Positions 33,974-42,125 of a DNA stretch of 64,000 bases are shown piece after piece; position 1 is the stretch's first letter; each line of letters starts with the position of its first letter. The stretch is from Ramlibacter agri (lineage in GTDB: Bacteria > Pseudomonadota > Gammaproteobacteria > Burkholderiales > Burkholderiaceae_C): NCBI RefSeq assembly GCF_012927085.1, contig NZ_JABBFX010000003.1:682001-746000 (forward strand), given 5' to 3'. The notes beneath the pieces were generated by a model, which saw only the letters and a program-made list of their open reading frames with translations, was not told where the DNA came from and did no database searches. Position numbers and translations under genes: made by a program.

Positions 33974-34755
33974 GCCGGCGGCGCGAACTGCTGGCGCTGG
34001 GGGATGCGCGCATCGACGTGATCGTCGAGGGCGCGGGGCCTGCCATTGTGCTGCTGCCGTCCTCGCTGCGCGATTCGGAAGATTTCGACGCGCTCGCCGA
34101 ACTGCTGGCGGCGCAAGGCTTCCAGGTGCTGCGCCCGCAGCCGCGCGGCATGGGCCGCAGCAGCGCCCCGCCGGTTGGCATGACCTTGGAGACACTTGCC
34201 GACGACGTGGCTGGCGTGATCTCGCAGATGGTCCAAGGGCCGGCGGTGGTCGTCGGACATGCCTACGGACACTGGGTGGCGCGCATCACCGACCTGCGCC
34301 ATCCGCAACACGTGCGTGGCGTGGTGGTGCTGGGCGCGGCCGCGCGCCAGTTCCCTGTCGGCATGGCCGAGGCGCTGGCTGTTGCCTCCGATCCGTCCCA
34401 GCCCGAAGACGAGCGCCTCGCCGCGCTGCGCCTGTGCATGTTCGCGCCCGGCAACGACCCGCGGCCCTGGCTGCAAGGCTGGCATCCGCAGTGGCGCGCC
34501 GCTTACCGGCAGGCCGCGCAGCATCCGCCCAAGGAGCAGTGGTTCGGCCGCGGCAACGCGGCCTTGCTGGACCTGCAAGGCGCGCAGGATCCCTGGCGGC
34601 CTGCGGCTACGCGGCGCGAAGTGGCCGACGCGCTGGGCGCGAAGGTGACGGTGCAGGAGATCGCCAACGCCAGCCATGCCCTGGTGCCCGAGCAGCCGCA
34701 GGCCATCGGGGCCGCCGTGGCCGCCTGGGTGCGCGGGCTCGATAATCCGGCTTGA
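33970..34755 (+). CDS. Alpha/beta hydrolase-fold protein with Ala at the nucleophile position
   Basis: The ATG at 33970 overlaps the Bug stop. The 261-residue protein has the hydrolase fold: V-L-L-P-S-S for the oxyanion loop, P-R-G-M-G-R-S-S and the strand-5 elbow V-V-V-G-H-A-Y-G-H-W. The elbow normally reads G-x-S-x-G, but codon 98 is GCC (Ala). The acid-His pair is represented by A-N-A-S-H-A-L-V near the C-terminus. Serine hydrolase activity is therefore doubtful unless another residue serves. Some cofactor-free or binding relatives also lack the Ser. The next gene (LysR) overlaps its stop. Confidence 0.87.
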   Translation: MSRRRELLALGDARIDVIVEGAGPAIVLLPSSLRDSEDFDALAELLAAQGFQVLRPQPRGMGRSSAPPVGMTLETLADDVAGVISQMVQGPAVVVGHAYGHWVARITDLRHPQHVRGVVVLGAAARQFPVGMAEALAVASDPSQPEDERLAALRLCMFAPGNDPRPWLQGWHPQWRAAYRQAAQHPPKEQWFGRGNAALLDLQGAQDPWRPAATRREVADALGAKVTVQEIANASHALVPEQPQAIGAAVAAWVRGLDNPA

Positions 34756-35714
34756 TGCACAAGCCCAAGGCCTCCGACTTCGCACTGGACATCACGTCCG
34801 ACCTCCAGAAGTGGCGCTCGTTCGTCGCCATCGGCGAGCTCGGGAGCCTGACCCGCGCGGCGCTGTTCCTGGACAGCAGCCAGTCCTTCCTGAGCCGGCA
34901 GGTGAACGCGCTGGAGCGCGAATGCGGCGCGCGCCTGTTCAACCGCACCGGCCGCGGCGTGGAGCTGTCGGAGGTGGGGCAGCGCCTGTTCCCGCAGGTG
35001 AAGCTGCTGCTGGAACAGGCCCAGGCGCTGGAGCACGACATCCGCGCCGACCTGCGCGAGCCGGTGGGCACGGTGACGCTCGGCTCGCTGCCTTCGATCG
35101 GCACCATTCTCATCGGCCGCCTGTTCACGGCGCTGCGCACGGAATACCCGGGCGTCAACCTGAAGGTGCTGGAAGGCTCCAGCGGCCAGGTGGAGGAGTG
35201 GCTGACCGACGCGCGCGTCGATATCGCCATCCTGTACCGCTACACGCCGACCCTGCCGGAGCAGGAAGAGGCGCTGGCCACCGTCGACAGCTACCTGATC
35301 GGCGCCAAGGGCGACCGCCTCACCAGCGCCGGCTCGGTCCCTTTCGCCAGCCTCGACGGCCTGCCCTTCATCCTGCCCGGCGTGCCCAATGGCCTTCGCA
35401 CCGCGCTCGATGCCGGCGCCCGCCATGCGCGCATCGCGCTGACGCCGGTGATCGAAGCCGACTCGCTGCCGCTGCAGAAGCAGCTGACCGCGCAGGACGG
35501 CCTCTACACCGTGCTGCCGCTGCACGCCGTGTGGCAGGAGGTGCAGGAAGGCAAGCTGCAAGCCGCCCGCATCGTCGACCCGCACTTCCAGCGCACCGTG
35601 GCCATGGCTTTCTCGAAAGCCAAGGGTCCGTCGCGCGCCGTCACCGCCGTTTCCACCTTGGTCGTGCGCATCGTCGGTGAGATGGCGCGGCAGGGAATGT
35701 GGCTGGTGAATTGA
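34755..35714 (+). CDS. LysR-family transcriptional regulator
   Basis: The ATG at 34755 overlaps the hydrolase stop (TGATG). The 319-residue protein has a longer N-terminus than usual (about 15 residues before the first helix). It then has the HTH G-S-L-T-R-A-A-L-F-L-D-S-S-Q-S-F-L-S-R-Q and the wing L-F-N-R-T-G-R-G-V-E-L-S. The effector domain has I-A-I-L-Y-R-Y. S-Q-S-F-L-S-R and the R-G-V-E-L-S wing resemble NAC/Cbl-type regulators of nitrogen or sulfur metabolism. It is the last gene of a three-gene unit and precedes the tannase gene on the same strand by 12 bases. Confidence 0.92.
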   Translation: MHKPKASDFALDITSDLQKWRSFVAIGELGSLTRAALFLDSSQSFLSRQVNALERECGARLFNRTGRGVELSEVGQRLFPQVKLLLEQAQALEHDIRADLREPVGTVTLGSLPSIGTILIGRLFTALRTEYPGVNLKVLEGSSGQVEEWLTDARVDIAILYRYTPTLPEQEEALATVDSYLIGAKGDRLTSAGSVPFASLDGLPFILPGVPNGLRTALDAGARHARIALTPVIEADSLPLQKQLTAQDGLYTVLPLHAVWQEVQEGKLQAARIVDPHFQRTVAMAFSKAKGPSRAVTAVSTLVVRIVGEMARQGMWLVN

Positions 35715-35726
35715 CCCGGAGATCCC

Positions 35727-37394
35727 TTGCGAGCCTTTTTCATCCTGGCTGCCGCCCTGGCGGCGAGCAGCGCCTTTGCCGCTCAATCGAAATTGCCCTG
35801 CGCCTCGCTTGCGGGCCGCGACATTCCGGCAAGCGCGATCGGCCTGCCGACTTCGGGCGCGACCATCACTGCGGCCGCCCTCGTTGCTGCCGCACCTGAG
35901 ACCATTGGCGACAAGGCGGTCGTGCATGCGCTGCCCGAGTACTGCCGGATTCTGGGAACCATCCGGCCAGTCGATCCCGCAGCTCCGCCGATCCGCTTCC
36001 AGCTGAACGTGCCGACCGCCTGGAACGGCAAGACCATCCAGGTCGGCGGCGGTGGCCTGAACGGCAGCATCCCGGCCAACCTCGCGGCCATCACCAGCAG
36101 CAGTTCCCCCATCAGCGGCGCCTTCCCGCCCGATGCGCCTTATCCGCTCGCGAGCGGCTACGCGATGTTCGGCGGCGACTCGGGCCACCAGGAACCAGGC
36201 CTCACCGCGACCTGGGCGCTGAACGACGAAGCCTGGCTGAACTTCGCGCACGCGGCGCTGAAGAAGACGCATGACGCTGCCTTCGCCATCATCGACGCGC
36301 TGTACGGCAGCCGGCCCACCGTGAGCTACTTCATGGGCCAGTCGCAAGGCGGCCGCGAGGCGATGGAAGTGGCGCAGCGCTACCCGGACGACTACGATGG
36401 CGTGGTCGCCACCTCGCCCCTGATCGGCTATTCCGCGCACGTGATCCACAAGACCATGCTGGCGACCCTGCAGGCCGGCGCCGGCTGGATCCCGCCGGCC
36501 AAGTACGGCGCGATCCAGGGCGAGGTGATGCGCCAGTGCGATGCGCTCGATGGCCTGCAGGACGGCGTGATCGGCAACTACCTGGGCTGCGCAGCGCTGT
36601 TCGACCCGCAGAAGGTGGCGCAGCCCTATGCCGCAATCCGTTGCGCCGACGGCGCCGAGACCGGCAACGCCTGCGTGTCCAATGCGCAGATCGCGACCTT
36701 GAACCGCATGCACGCGCCGCTGCGCTTCGGTTTCGCGCTGGCCAACGGCTGGACCGAGTTCCCCGGCTACGAACTGGGACGCGAGGCCATGCCCGGCTGG
36801 CTGGCGCTGCAGCCGCAGCCTTCGCATGCGGCGCAGCCCGCGCTGGGGCAGCCCGGCGCCACGGTGAGCTACGGCATCCTGAAGGATCCGGCCTTCAACC
36901 TGGTGGACTTCGCCATCCCGCAGTTCCGCGAGCGCATCGTGGCGGCTTCGGCACTGATCGACTCCACCAACCCGGACCTCACGCGCTTCTTCGCCCGCGG
37001 CGGCAAGTTGATCATCAAGGCGCAGGGCTCCGACTATGCGTCGAACCCGCACATCGTGATGCGCTGGTACGACCAGGTGGTGGCCCGCTTCGGCCAGGGT
37101 GAAGTGGACCGGCACGTGCGCTTCTACATGCTGCCCAATGGCGACCATGGCGGCTCGGTGCGCAGCACCGCGTCCAGCGAGCCGGTGCCGCAATACGTGG
37201 ACCTGGTCCGCATGGCGACGGACTGGGTGGAGCAGGGTGCCGTGCCGCCCGATGCGCCGGTGCTGCGCGCGATGGCGGCGCTGCCGCCCTATGCGGTCAG
37301 CGCGACGCGGCCGCTGTGCCGCTATCCGCTGTACCCGCGCTATGTCGGCAGCGATGCGAAGAGCGCGGACAGCTTCCGCTGTACCGCACCCTGA
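35727..37394 (+). CDS. Tannase/feruloyl esterase family protein, secreted
   Basis: The gene starts at a TTG with CCGGAG upstream. The 555-residue product has a Sec signal (residues 2-18, A-F-A-A-Q). The nucleophile elbow is F-M-G-Q-S-Q-G-G with Ser206. A late G-D-H-G-G-S supplies the likely His. Typical family members have C-S and H-C pairs joined by a disulfide at the active site. Here the residues next to Ser and His are Gln and Gly, so that bond is absent. Related proteins cleave ester bonds of plant phenolics outside the cytoplasm. A second family member lies at 54136. Confidence 0.9.
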   Translation: MRAFFILAAALAASSAFAAQSKLPCASLAGRDIPASAIGLPTSGATITAAALVAAAPETIGDKAVVHALPEYCRILGTIRPVDPAAPPIRFQLNVPTAWNGKTIQVGGGGLNGSIPANLAAITSSSSPISGAFPPDAPYPLASGYAMFGGDSGHQEPGLTATWALNDEAWLNFAHAALKKTHDAAFAIIDALYGSRPTVSYFMGQSQGGREAMEVAQRYPDDYDGVVATSPLIGYSAHVIHKTMLATLQAGAGWIPPAKYGAIQGEVMRQCDALDGLQDGVIGNYLGCAALFDPQKVAQPYAAIRCADGAETGNACVSNAQIATLNRMHAPLRFGFALANGWTEFPGYELGREAMPGWLALQPQPSHAAQPALGQPGATVSYGILKDPAFNLVDFAIPQFRERIVAASALIDSTNPDLTRFFARGGKLIIKAQGSDYASNPHIVMRWYDQVVARFGQGEVDRHVRFYMLPNGDHGGSVRSTASSEPVPQYVDLVRMATDWVEQGAVPPDAPVLRAMAALPPYAVSATRPLCRYPLYPRYVGSDAKSADSFRCTAP

Positions 37395-37410
37395 GGCGCA
37401 CAATCGTCCC

Positions 37411-37908
37411 ATGACCTTGACCCTCACCCTGCTGGCCACGCAGATCCGCGAAGTCCTCGCGCAGGCGGACACGCCTGCCAGCCGCGAGCGCGTTGCCGCC
37501 ATCCTGGCGGCGGCGCTGGCCGACCGGGAGTTCGTCGCCGCGCAGTTCGCCACCGAGGTCGGCGCGCGCAAGCTGCTGCATGAAGACCCGCTCGGTTTCT
37601 GCATCGCGGCCCACGAATTCCCCGGCGCGAAGGTCGGCCCGCCGCACGACCATGGCCCGTCCTGGGCGATCTATGGCCAGGCCGAGGGCGAAACGCTGAT
37701 GCGCGACTTCGAGCAGGTCGCGCCCGGCCAGGTGCGCGAAACGCGCCGCTACCTGATGCGCCAGGGCGACGTGCACGTGTACAACGAAGGCGATATCCAC
37801 GGGCCCAGCCGCACCGCGCCGACGCGGCTGCTGCGCATCGAGGGCCGGAACCTGGCCGGCCTCCCGCGCTCTCGCTTCGAGGTGGCGGGCGACAGCCCGG
37901 CCGTCTGA
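37411..37908 (+). CDS. Cupin-fold protein (cysteine dioxygenase-like)
   Basis: The 165-residue protein starts at the ATG at 37411. It has a cupin metal motif G-P-P-H-D-H-G-P-S-W-A-I-Y-G (about residues 76-89) and a downstream H-V-Y-N-E-G-D-I-H-G (about 122-131), giving the two or three His ligands of a mononuclear iron or zinc site. The C-terminus has I-E-G-R-N-L. It resembles small cysteine-dioxygenase-type or quercetinase-like cupins, which are often encoded beside ring-cleavage or thiol-oxidising genes. Sixteen bases separate it from the esterase gene. The substrate is unknown. Confidence 0.82.
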   Translation: MTLTLTLLATQIREVLAQADTPASRERVAAILAAALADREFVAAQFATEVGARKLLHEDPLGFCIAAHEFPGAKVGPPHDHGPSWAIYGQAEGETLMRDFEQVAPGQVRETRRYLMRQGDVHVYNEGDIHGPSRTAPTRLLRIEGRNLAGLPRSRFEVAGDSPAV

Positions 37909-37998
37909 GAAACAAAACGACATAAAGCGAAACCCGCCGGCGATGACCCGGCGCGGCGCGGGCGCGACGATCGAGGCTCCCTTCCCCCTGGAGCCTTC

Positions 37999-38463
37999 AT
38001 GAAACCCTGGAAAACCGTTCTCGGCGTCATCGGCGCCGTCGTCGCGCTCGGCGCCTTCTCCGGCTGCAGTTCCTACCGCGGCGGCCACGGCGGCTGGAAC
38101 GCCACGCCGGAGCAGCAGGCGAAGCACCGTGAGCACGTGGTGGAACGTGTCGCCTCGCGCCTGGACCTGAACGAGGCGCAGAAGGCGAAGCTGTCCGACT
38201 TCCTGGCCAGGATGCAGGCCGAACGCGCGGCCGCCATGGCCAGCCAGCAGAGCCCGCGCGCGCAGATGCTGGCGCTGGTCAGCGGCGACAAGTTCGACCG
38301 CGCCGGCGCGCAGGCCTGGATGTCCAAGACGGCCGCGGCGCTGGAGACGCGCAGTCCGGCGGTGATCGCCTCGCTGGCGGACTTCTACGACAGCCTGGAT
38401 GCCACGCAGCAGGCCAAGGTGCGCGAGTACCTGCAGCAGCGCCGTGGCTGGCGCCGCGGCTGA
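37999..38463 (+). CDS. Spy/CpxP-like periplasmic protein, probable lipoprotein
   Basis: The 154-residue protein has an N-terminal signal with the lipobox-like A-F-S-G-C (Cys22). Then comes a small Gly/His-rich stretch (Y-R-G-G-H-G-G-W-N) and a helical region L-D-L-N-E-A-Q-K-A-K-L-S-D-F, which is the LTxxQ-type motif of Spy/CpxP chaperones. A second such segment is S-L-D-A-T-Q-Q-A-K-V-R-E-Y. Such proteins bind misfolded proteins or metal in the periplasm and often dampen a two-component system. Here a response regulator and kinase gene follow within 20 bases, so this is likely its sensor arm. Confidence 0.87.
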   Translation: MKPWKTVLGVIGAVVALGAFSGCSSYRGGHGGWNATPEQQAKHREHVVERVASRLDLNEAQKAKLSDFLARMQAERAAAMASQQSPRAQMLALVSGDKFDRAGAQAWMSKTAAALETRSPAVIASLADFYDSLDATQQAKVREYLQQRRGWRRG

Positions 38464-38483
38464 GCGCAGGCCACAATCCGCGC

Positions 38484-39176
38484 ATGCCGCGCATCCTGCT
38501 GATCGACGACGACGCCGCTTTGGGCGAGCCGCTCGCCGCCTACTTCGGGCGCTTCGAACTGCAACTGAGGCAGGCGCTGCGCCCGAGCGAGGGGCTGGCG
38601 CTGCTGCGCCGCGAGCGCTTCGACGCCGCGATCCTGGACGTGATGCTGCCGGAGCAGGACGGCTTCGCGCTGTGCCGCGCCATCCGCGCCGAGAGCGACA
38701 TCCCCATCGTCATGCTCACGGCGCGCGGCGAGGTGATGGACCGGGTCGTCGGCCTCGAACTCGGCGCCGACGACTACCTGCCCAAGCCCTTCGAGCCGCG
38801 CGAGCTGGTGGCGCGCCTGCAGACCGTGCTGCGGCGGCGCGGGCCGGCCGCGGCCGGCGACGGGCGCCTGCGCTTCGAGGGCCTGCTGATCGACCCGGTG
38901 ACGCGCAGCGTGCAGCGGCAGGGCGAGGCGGTGGAACTCACCAGCACCGAATTCGAGTTGCTCCTGCTGCTGGCGCGGGAGCCGGGCAAGGTGTTCGGCC
39001 GCGACGACATCCTGAACCGCCTGCGCGGGCACGAGGCCGAGCTCTACACGCGCGCGGTCGACATCCTGGTCAGCCGGCTGCGACGCAAGCTGGAGCCGCT
39101 GGCCGCCATCAAGACCTTGCGCAACGCCGGCTATGCGCTGGCGCTGCGCCCTGCCGGGAGTGCGCTCCTTGGCTGA
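38484..39176 (+). CDS. OmpR-family response regulator
   Basis: The 230-residue protein has a receiver domain with the acid pocket I-D-D-D-A, the phospho-acceptor Asp in A-I-L-D-V-M-L-P-E (about residue 53), Thr in M-L-T-A-R and Lys in Y-L-P-K-P-F. The C-terminal winged helix shows L-T-S-T-E-F-E-L-L-L-L-L-A and R-A-V-D-I-L-V-S-R-L-R-R-K-L for DNA contact. It resembles CpxR/RstA regulators. With the Spy/CpxP-like gene upstream and the kinase downstream it forms an envelope-stress module. Confidence 0.94.
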   Translation: MPRILLIDDDAALGEPLAAYFGRFELQLRQALRPSEGLALLRRERFDAAILDVMLPEQDGFALCRAIRAESDIPIVMLTARGEVMDRVVGLELGADDYLPKPFEPRELVARLQTVLRRRGPAAAGDGRLRFEGLLIDPVTRSVQRQGEAVELTSTEFELLLLLAREPGKVFGRDDILNRLRGHEAELYTRAVDILVSRLRRKLEPLAAIKTLRNAGYALALRPAGSALLG

Positions 39177-40425
39177 GGCGCGCTGGCCCTCGCGCACGCA
39201 TAGGCGCATCCGCCATTCGCTGCGGGCGCGGCTGGTGCTGCTGTTCCTGTTGCTGGCGCTGGGCATCACCGGCGCCTTTGTCTTCGGGATGCAGTCCGCG
39301 CTGGGCAGCGGCTGGCGCGAAGCCGTGCGGCCCTTGCTGGCGGACTACGTCGACCGCCTCGCCGCGGAAGTCGGCGACCCGCCCAGCGTGGAGCGGGCGC
39401 AGGCGCTGGTGCAGCGGCTGCCGGTGACGGTTTCGATCGCCGGGCCGCGCGTGAACTGGAGCAGCCGCCCGGATCTGCACGAAGCTCACTGGGGCGCGCG
39501 TGAATCGCTGCTCTCGCGCACCACGGCCGATGGCCACCGCGTCACCTTCGGCCTGAGCGTGCTGCCCTGGCAGGACCGGCCGCGCCGCATCGGCTGGTAC
39601 ACGCTGGCGACGGTGCTGCTGTTCACGTTGCTCGCTTATCACGCCGTGAGTCGCATGCTGCGGCCGCTGCGGGACATCAGCGCCGGCGCGCGGCGCTTCG
39701 GCTCGGGCGAGTTCGGCCAGCCGATTCCCTTGCGGCGGCGCGACGAACTGGGTGTGCTCGCGGCCGACGTCAATGCGATGGCTGCCAGCATCCACCAGAT
39801 GCTGGAGGCGAAGCGTGCGCTGCTCCTGGCCATCAGCCACGAGCTGCGCAGCCCCTTGACGCGCGCGCGCTTGAACACCGAGCTGCTGCCCGAAGGCGGC
39901 GATCCGGGTGCGCGGCGGCAGGCACTGATGCGTGACCTGGAGGAGATGGCGACCCTGGTGAGCGACCTGCTGGAAAGCGAGCGGCTGGGGCAGGGCCACG
40001 CGGCGCTGCATCGCGAGACCACGGATCTCTGCGCCTTGCTCCAGTCGGCGGACGCCGATGTCGAATGCGATCCGGACCTCCCGCTGCTGTTGCTGGATCC
40101 CTCACGGATCAAGCTGCTGCTGCGCAACCTGCTCGATAACGCGCGGCGGCATGGCGGCGGCACTCCCCAAGTGCGTGCCACGCGTGAAGGTTCGGACGTC
40201 CTGCTGACGGTGCGCGACTTCGGCCCCGGCGTGCCCGAATCCGCGCTGGAGCAACTGGCCGAACCCTTCTTCCGCCCCGACGCCGCACGCGCGCGCGAAA
40301 CCGGCGGCGTCGGCCTCGGCCTCTACCTGTGCAAGCTGGTGGCGCAGGCGCACGGCGGCAGCTTCACGCTGCGCAATGCGAAGCCGGGGTTGGAGGTGCG
40401 GGTCACGCTGCCGCTGGCAGGCTGA
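39169..40425 (+). CDS. Sensor histidine kinase (EnvZ/CpxA type)
   Basis: The start is uncertain. TTG 39169, with GGGAG at good spacing and overlapping the regulator stop, is chosen; GTG 39160 and ATG 39133 are also in frame. The protein (about 418 residues) has a membrane helix near residues 18-38, a periplasmic loop, a second helix W-Y-T-L-A-T-V-L-L-F-T-L-L-A-Y and a HAMP domain. The dimerisation His lies in A-I-S-H-E-L-R-S-P. The ATPase boxes are L-L-D-N-A-R-R-H (N), F-G-P-G-V-P-E (G1) and V-G-L-G-L-Y-L (G2). It phosphorylates the adjacent regulator. Confidence 0.93.
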   Translation: MAEARWPSRTHRRIRHSLRARLVLLFLLLALGITGAFVFGMQSALGSGWREAVRPLLADYVDRLAAEVGDPPSVERAQALVQRLPVTVSIAGPRVNWSSRPDLHEAHWGARESLLSRTTADGHRVTFGLSVLPWQDRPRRIGWYTLATVLLFTLLAYHAVSRMLRPLRDISAGARRFGSGEFGQPIPLRRRDELGVLAADVNAMAASIHQMLEAKRALLLAISHELRSPLTRARLNTELLPEGGDPGARRQALMRDLEEMATLVSDLLESERLGQGHAALHRETTDLCALLQSADADVECDPDLPLLLLDPSRIKLLLRNLLDNARRHGGGTPQVRATREGSDVLLTVRDFGPGVPESALEQLAEPFFRPDAARARETGGVGLGLYLCKLVAQAHGGSFTLRNAKPGLEVRVTLPLAG

Positions 40426-40428
40426 CCC

Positions 40429-40968
40429 TCACTCCTCCCACGCGCTGTCCTCATCCTGCGGCCCGCACAGCGACTGCAGCCGCCGCAGTGCGCCGTAGAT
40501 CACGCGGCGCTCGTCCGCCGACAGGTGGCCGATCATCTCCGCCTGCCGCTTGCGCGCGATGGGCATCACCTGGTTGTACAGCTTCAGCCCCTGCGGCGAG
40601 ACGAAGCAGGTGACCTTCTTGCGCGAGCCAGCGCCCTCGCTGACGGTCTTCACCAGGCCGCGCTCCTGCATGCTGCGCAGCATGCGACTGAGCTGGCCCT
40701 TGTCGGTGGCGGCGGCCACCACCAGGCGCGAGAAGGGGATTTCGCGCGCATGGGCCAGCACCGACAGGATGCGCCACTCCGCCATCGACAGGCCGAACTC
40801 CCTGGCGTAAGGCAGGGTGACGTGCCGCTTCAGCGCGTTGCCGGTGTTCACCACCAGCGTGGTGAGGAAGTCCGGCACTTCGAGCCCGTGCCCGTCCGCG
40901 GCCAGCTTGTCCCAGGGGGAGGGCTGCTTCAGCGAATCGGCGCGGGTCTTGGGTGCGGAGGCTTTCAT
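40429..40968 (-). CDS. MarR-family transcriptional regulator
   Basis: The ATG at 40968 gives a 179-residue protein; the in-frame upstream ATG at 41067 would place the leader over the promoter. The winged HTH shows M-A-E-W-R-I-L-S-V-L-A, T-D-K-G-Q-L-S-R-M-L-R-S-M as recognition helix, and a wing containing G-S-R-K-K. MarR proteins repress genes and are released by phenolic ligands. It is divergent from the Bug-molybdenum hydroxylase operon across about 150 bases, so it is the obvious regulator of that operon. It converges on the kinase gene with a 3-base gap. Confidence 0.92.
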   Translation of the reverse strand: MKASAPKTRADSLKQPSPWDKLAADGHGLEVPDFLTTLVVNTGNALKRHVTLPYAREFGLSMAEWRILSVLAHAREIPFSRLVVAAATDKGQLSRMLRSMQERGLVKTVSEGAGSRKKVTCFVSPQGLKLYNQVMPIARKRQAEMIGHLSADERRVIYGALRRLQSLCGPQDEDSAWEE

Positions 40969-41054
40969 GGACGGCCGAATTGTTCCACAGCCGAAACAGG
41001 CCCTCGACACGTCCCACCGGCGGAACAAAGCCAAGCCCGGTGCGGGGGATTTAT

Positions 41055-41068
41055 GTTGATTTCTCAAC
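41055..41068. promoter_or_regulatory. Candidate MarR operator GTTGA-N4-TCAAC
   Basis: In the divergent region between the MarR gene (start 40968) and the Bug gene (start 41125) lies the inverted repeat GTTGATTTCTCAAC, within the only AT-rich stretch there. A 5-base arm with a 4-base spacer is a common size for MarR sites. It lies about 57 bases before the Bug start, so it could overlap the promoter. No other dyad in the region is as good. Confidence 0.45.
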
Positions 41069-41124
41069 AGAAAAGTTAGGATGCGCCGGCGCGACTTTCA
41101 AACCATTCATTGATCGGAGACAAC

Positions 41125-42114
41125 ATGCGCATGACTCGACGCGTTCTCGCCACCTCTGCCCTGGCCCTGGCGGCCGCCTTCAGCGGCGTGCACGCCCTGG
41201 CCGCCGACGCGGCCTGGCCCACCCGGCAGATTTCCATCATCGTGTCCTACCCGCCGGGCAGCGACACGGACGCGGTCGCGCGCATGCTGGGCGAGAAGCT
41301 GTCGCAGCGTTTGAACCAGCCGGTGATCATCGACAACAAGCCCGGTGCGGGCGGCACCATCGGCAACACCTTCGTGGGCCGCGCGGCGCCGGACGGCTAC
41401 ACGCTGCTGTTCACGCCCAATCCCTTCACCACCGCGCCGATGGTGATGCGCCTGCCGGCCGCGTCCAGCTACGACGTGCTGAACGGCTTCGAGCCCATCA
41501 TCCAGGTCGGCACGCAGCCGCTGGTGCTGGTGGCCAACCCGGGCGCCGGCGTGAAGTCGGTGCCGGAGATGATCGCCGCCGCCAGGTCCGGCAAGCAGCT
41601 CACCTACGCGAGCCCGGGCGCCGGTTCGCCGATGCACATCCTGGGCGAGTGGCTCAACCACGATGCCGGCGTGAAGATCCAGCACGTGCCCTACAAGGGC
41701 GTGGCGCCCTCGGTCAACGACGTCGTCGCCGGCCACGTCAACACCGCCTGGGTCACGCTGGGCGTGGTCGCTCCCTATGTCGCCGCCAACAAGCTGATCC
41801 CGATCGCCATCGGCGATGCCAAGCGCTCTTCGCTGGCGCCCAACGTGCCCACGCTCGCGGAGCAGGGCTACAAGGACGTCGTGGTCGGCGCCTGGAACGG
41901 CTTCTTCGCGCCCAAGGGCACGTCGCCGGAAGTGGTGCGCATGCTCAACACGCACCTGAACGCGATCCTGAAGCAGCCCGACGTGGTGGCCAAGCTGGCG
42001 ACCTTCGGCACACTGCCGGTCGGGGGCTCGCCCGAGGTGCTGAAGGAAACCAATGCCACCGAATACAAGGTGATGGGCAAGGTGATCCGCGACCTGGGCA
42101 TCTCGGCGGACTGA
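41125..42114 (+). CDS. Bug/TctC-family periplasmic binding protein of the molybdenum hydroxylase operon
   Basis: The ATG at 41125 has CGGAGACAAC upstream; a second ATG lies at 41131. The 329-residue protein has T-R-R followed by a hydrophobic signal ending A-L-A-A-D. It shows Y-P-P-G-S-D-T-D (a polar variant of the usual Y-P-P-G-G), V-I-I-D-N-K-P-G-A-G-G, A-P-D-G-Y-T and H-V-P-Y-K-G-V-A-P. Being first in an operon with a hydroxylase suggests its ligand is the hydroxylase substrate or a precursor, perhaps an aromatic or heterocyclic acid. Confidence 0.94.
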   Translation: MRMTRRVLATSALALAAAFSGVHALAADAAWPTRQISIIVSYPPGSDTDAVARMLGEKLSQRLNQPVIIDNKPGAGGTIGNTFVGRAAPDGYTLLFTPNPFTTAPMVMRLPAASSYDVLNGFEPIIQVGTQPLVLVANPGAGVKSVPEMIAAARSGKQLTYASPGAGSPMHILGEWLNHDAGVKIQHVPYKGVAPSVNDVVAGHVNTAWVTLGVVAPYVAANKLIPIAIGDAKRSSLAPNVPTLAEQGYKDVVVGAWNGFFAPKGTSPEVVRMLNTHLNAILKQPDVVAKLATFGTLPVGGSPEVLKETNATEYKVMGKVIRDLGISAD

Positions 42115-42125
42115 AAGAGAGCGTC

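Noticed and set aside
34503..37604. A 1033-residue open frame on the minus strand
   Set aside because: It is antisense to the LysR and tannase genes, which have family motifs. Its sequence is low-complexity Arg/Gly/Ala of the kind produced by high-GC shadow frames.
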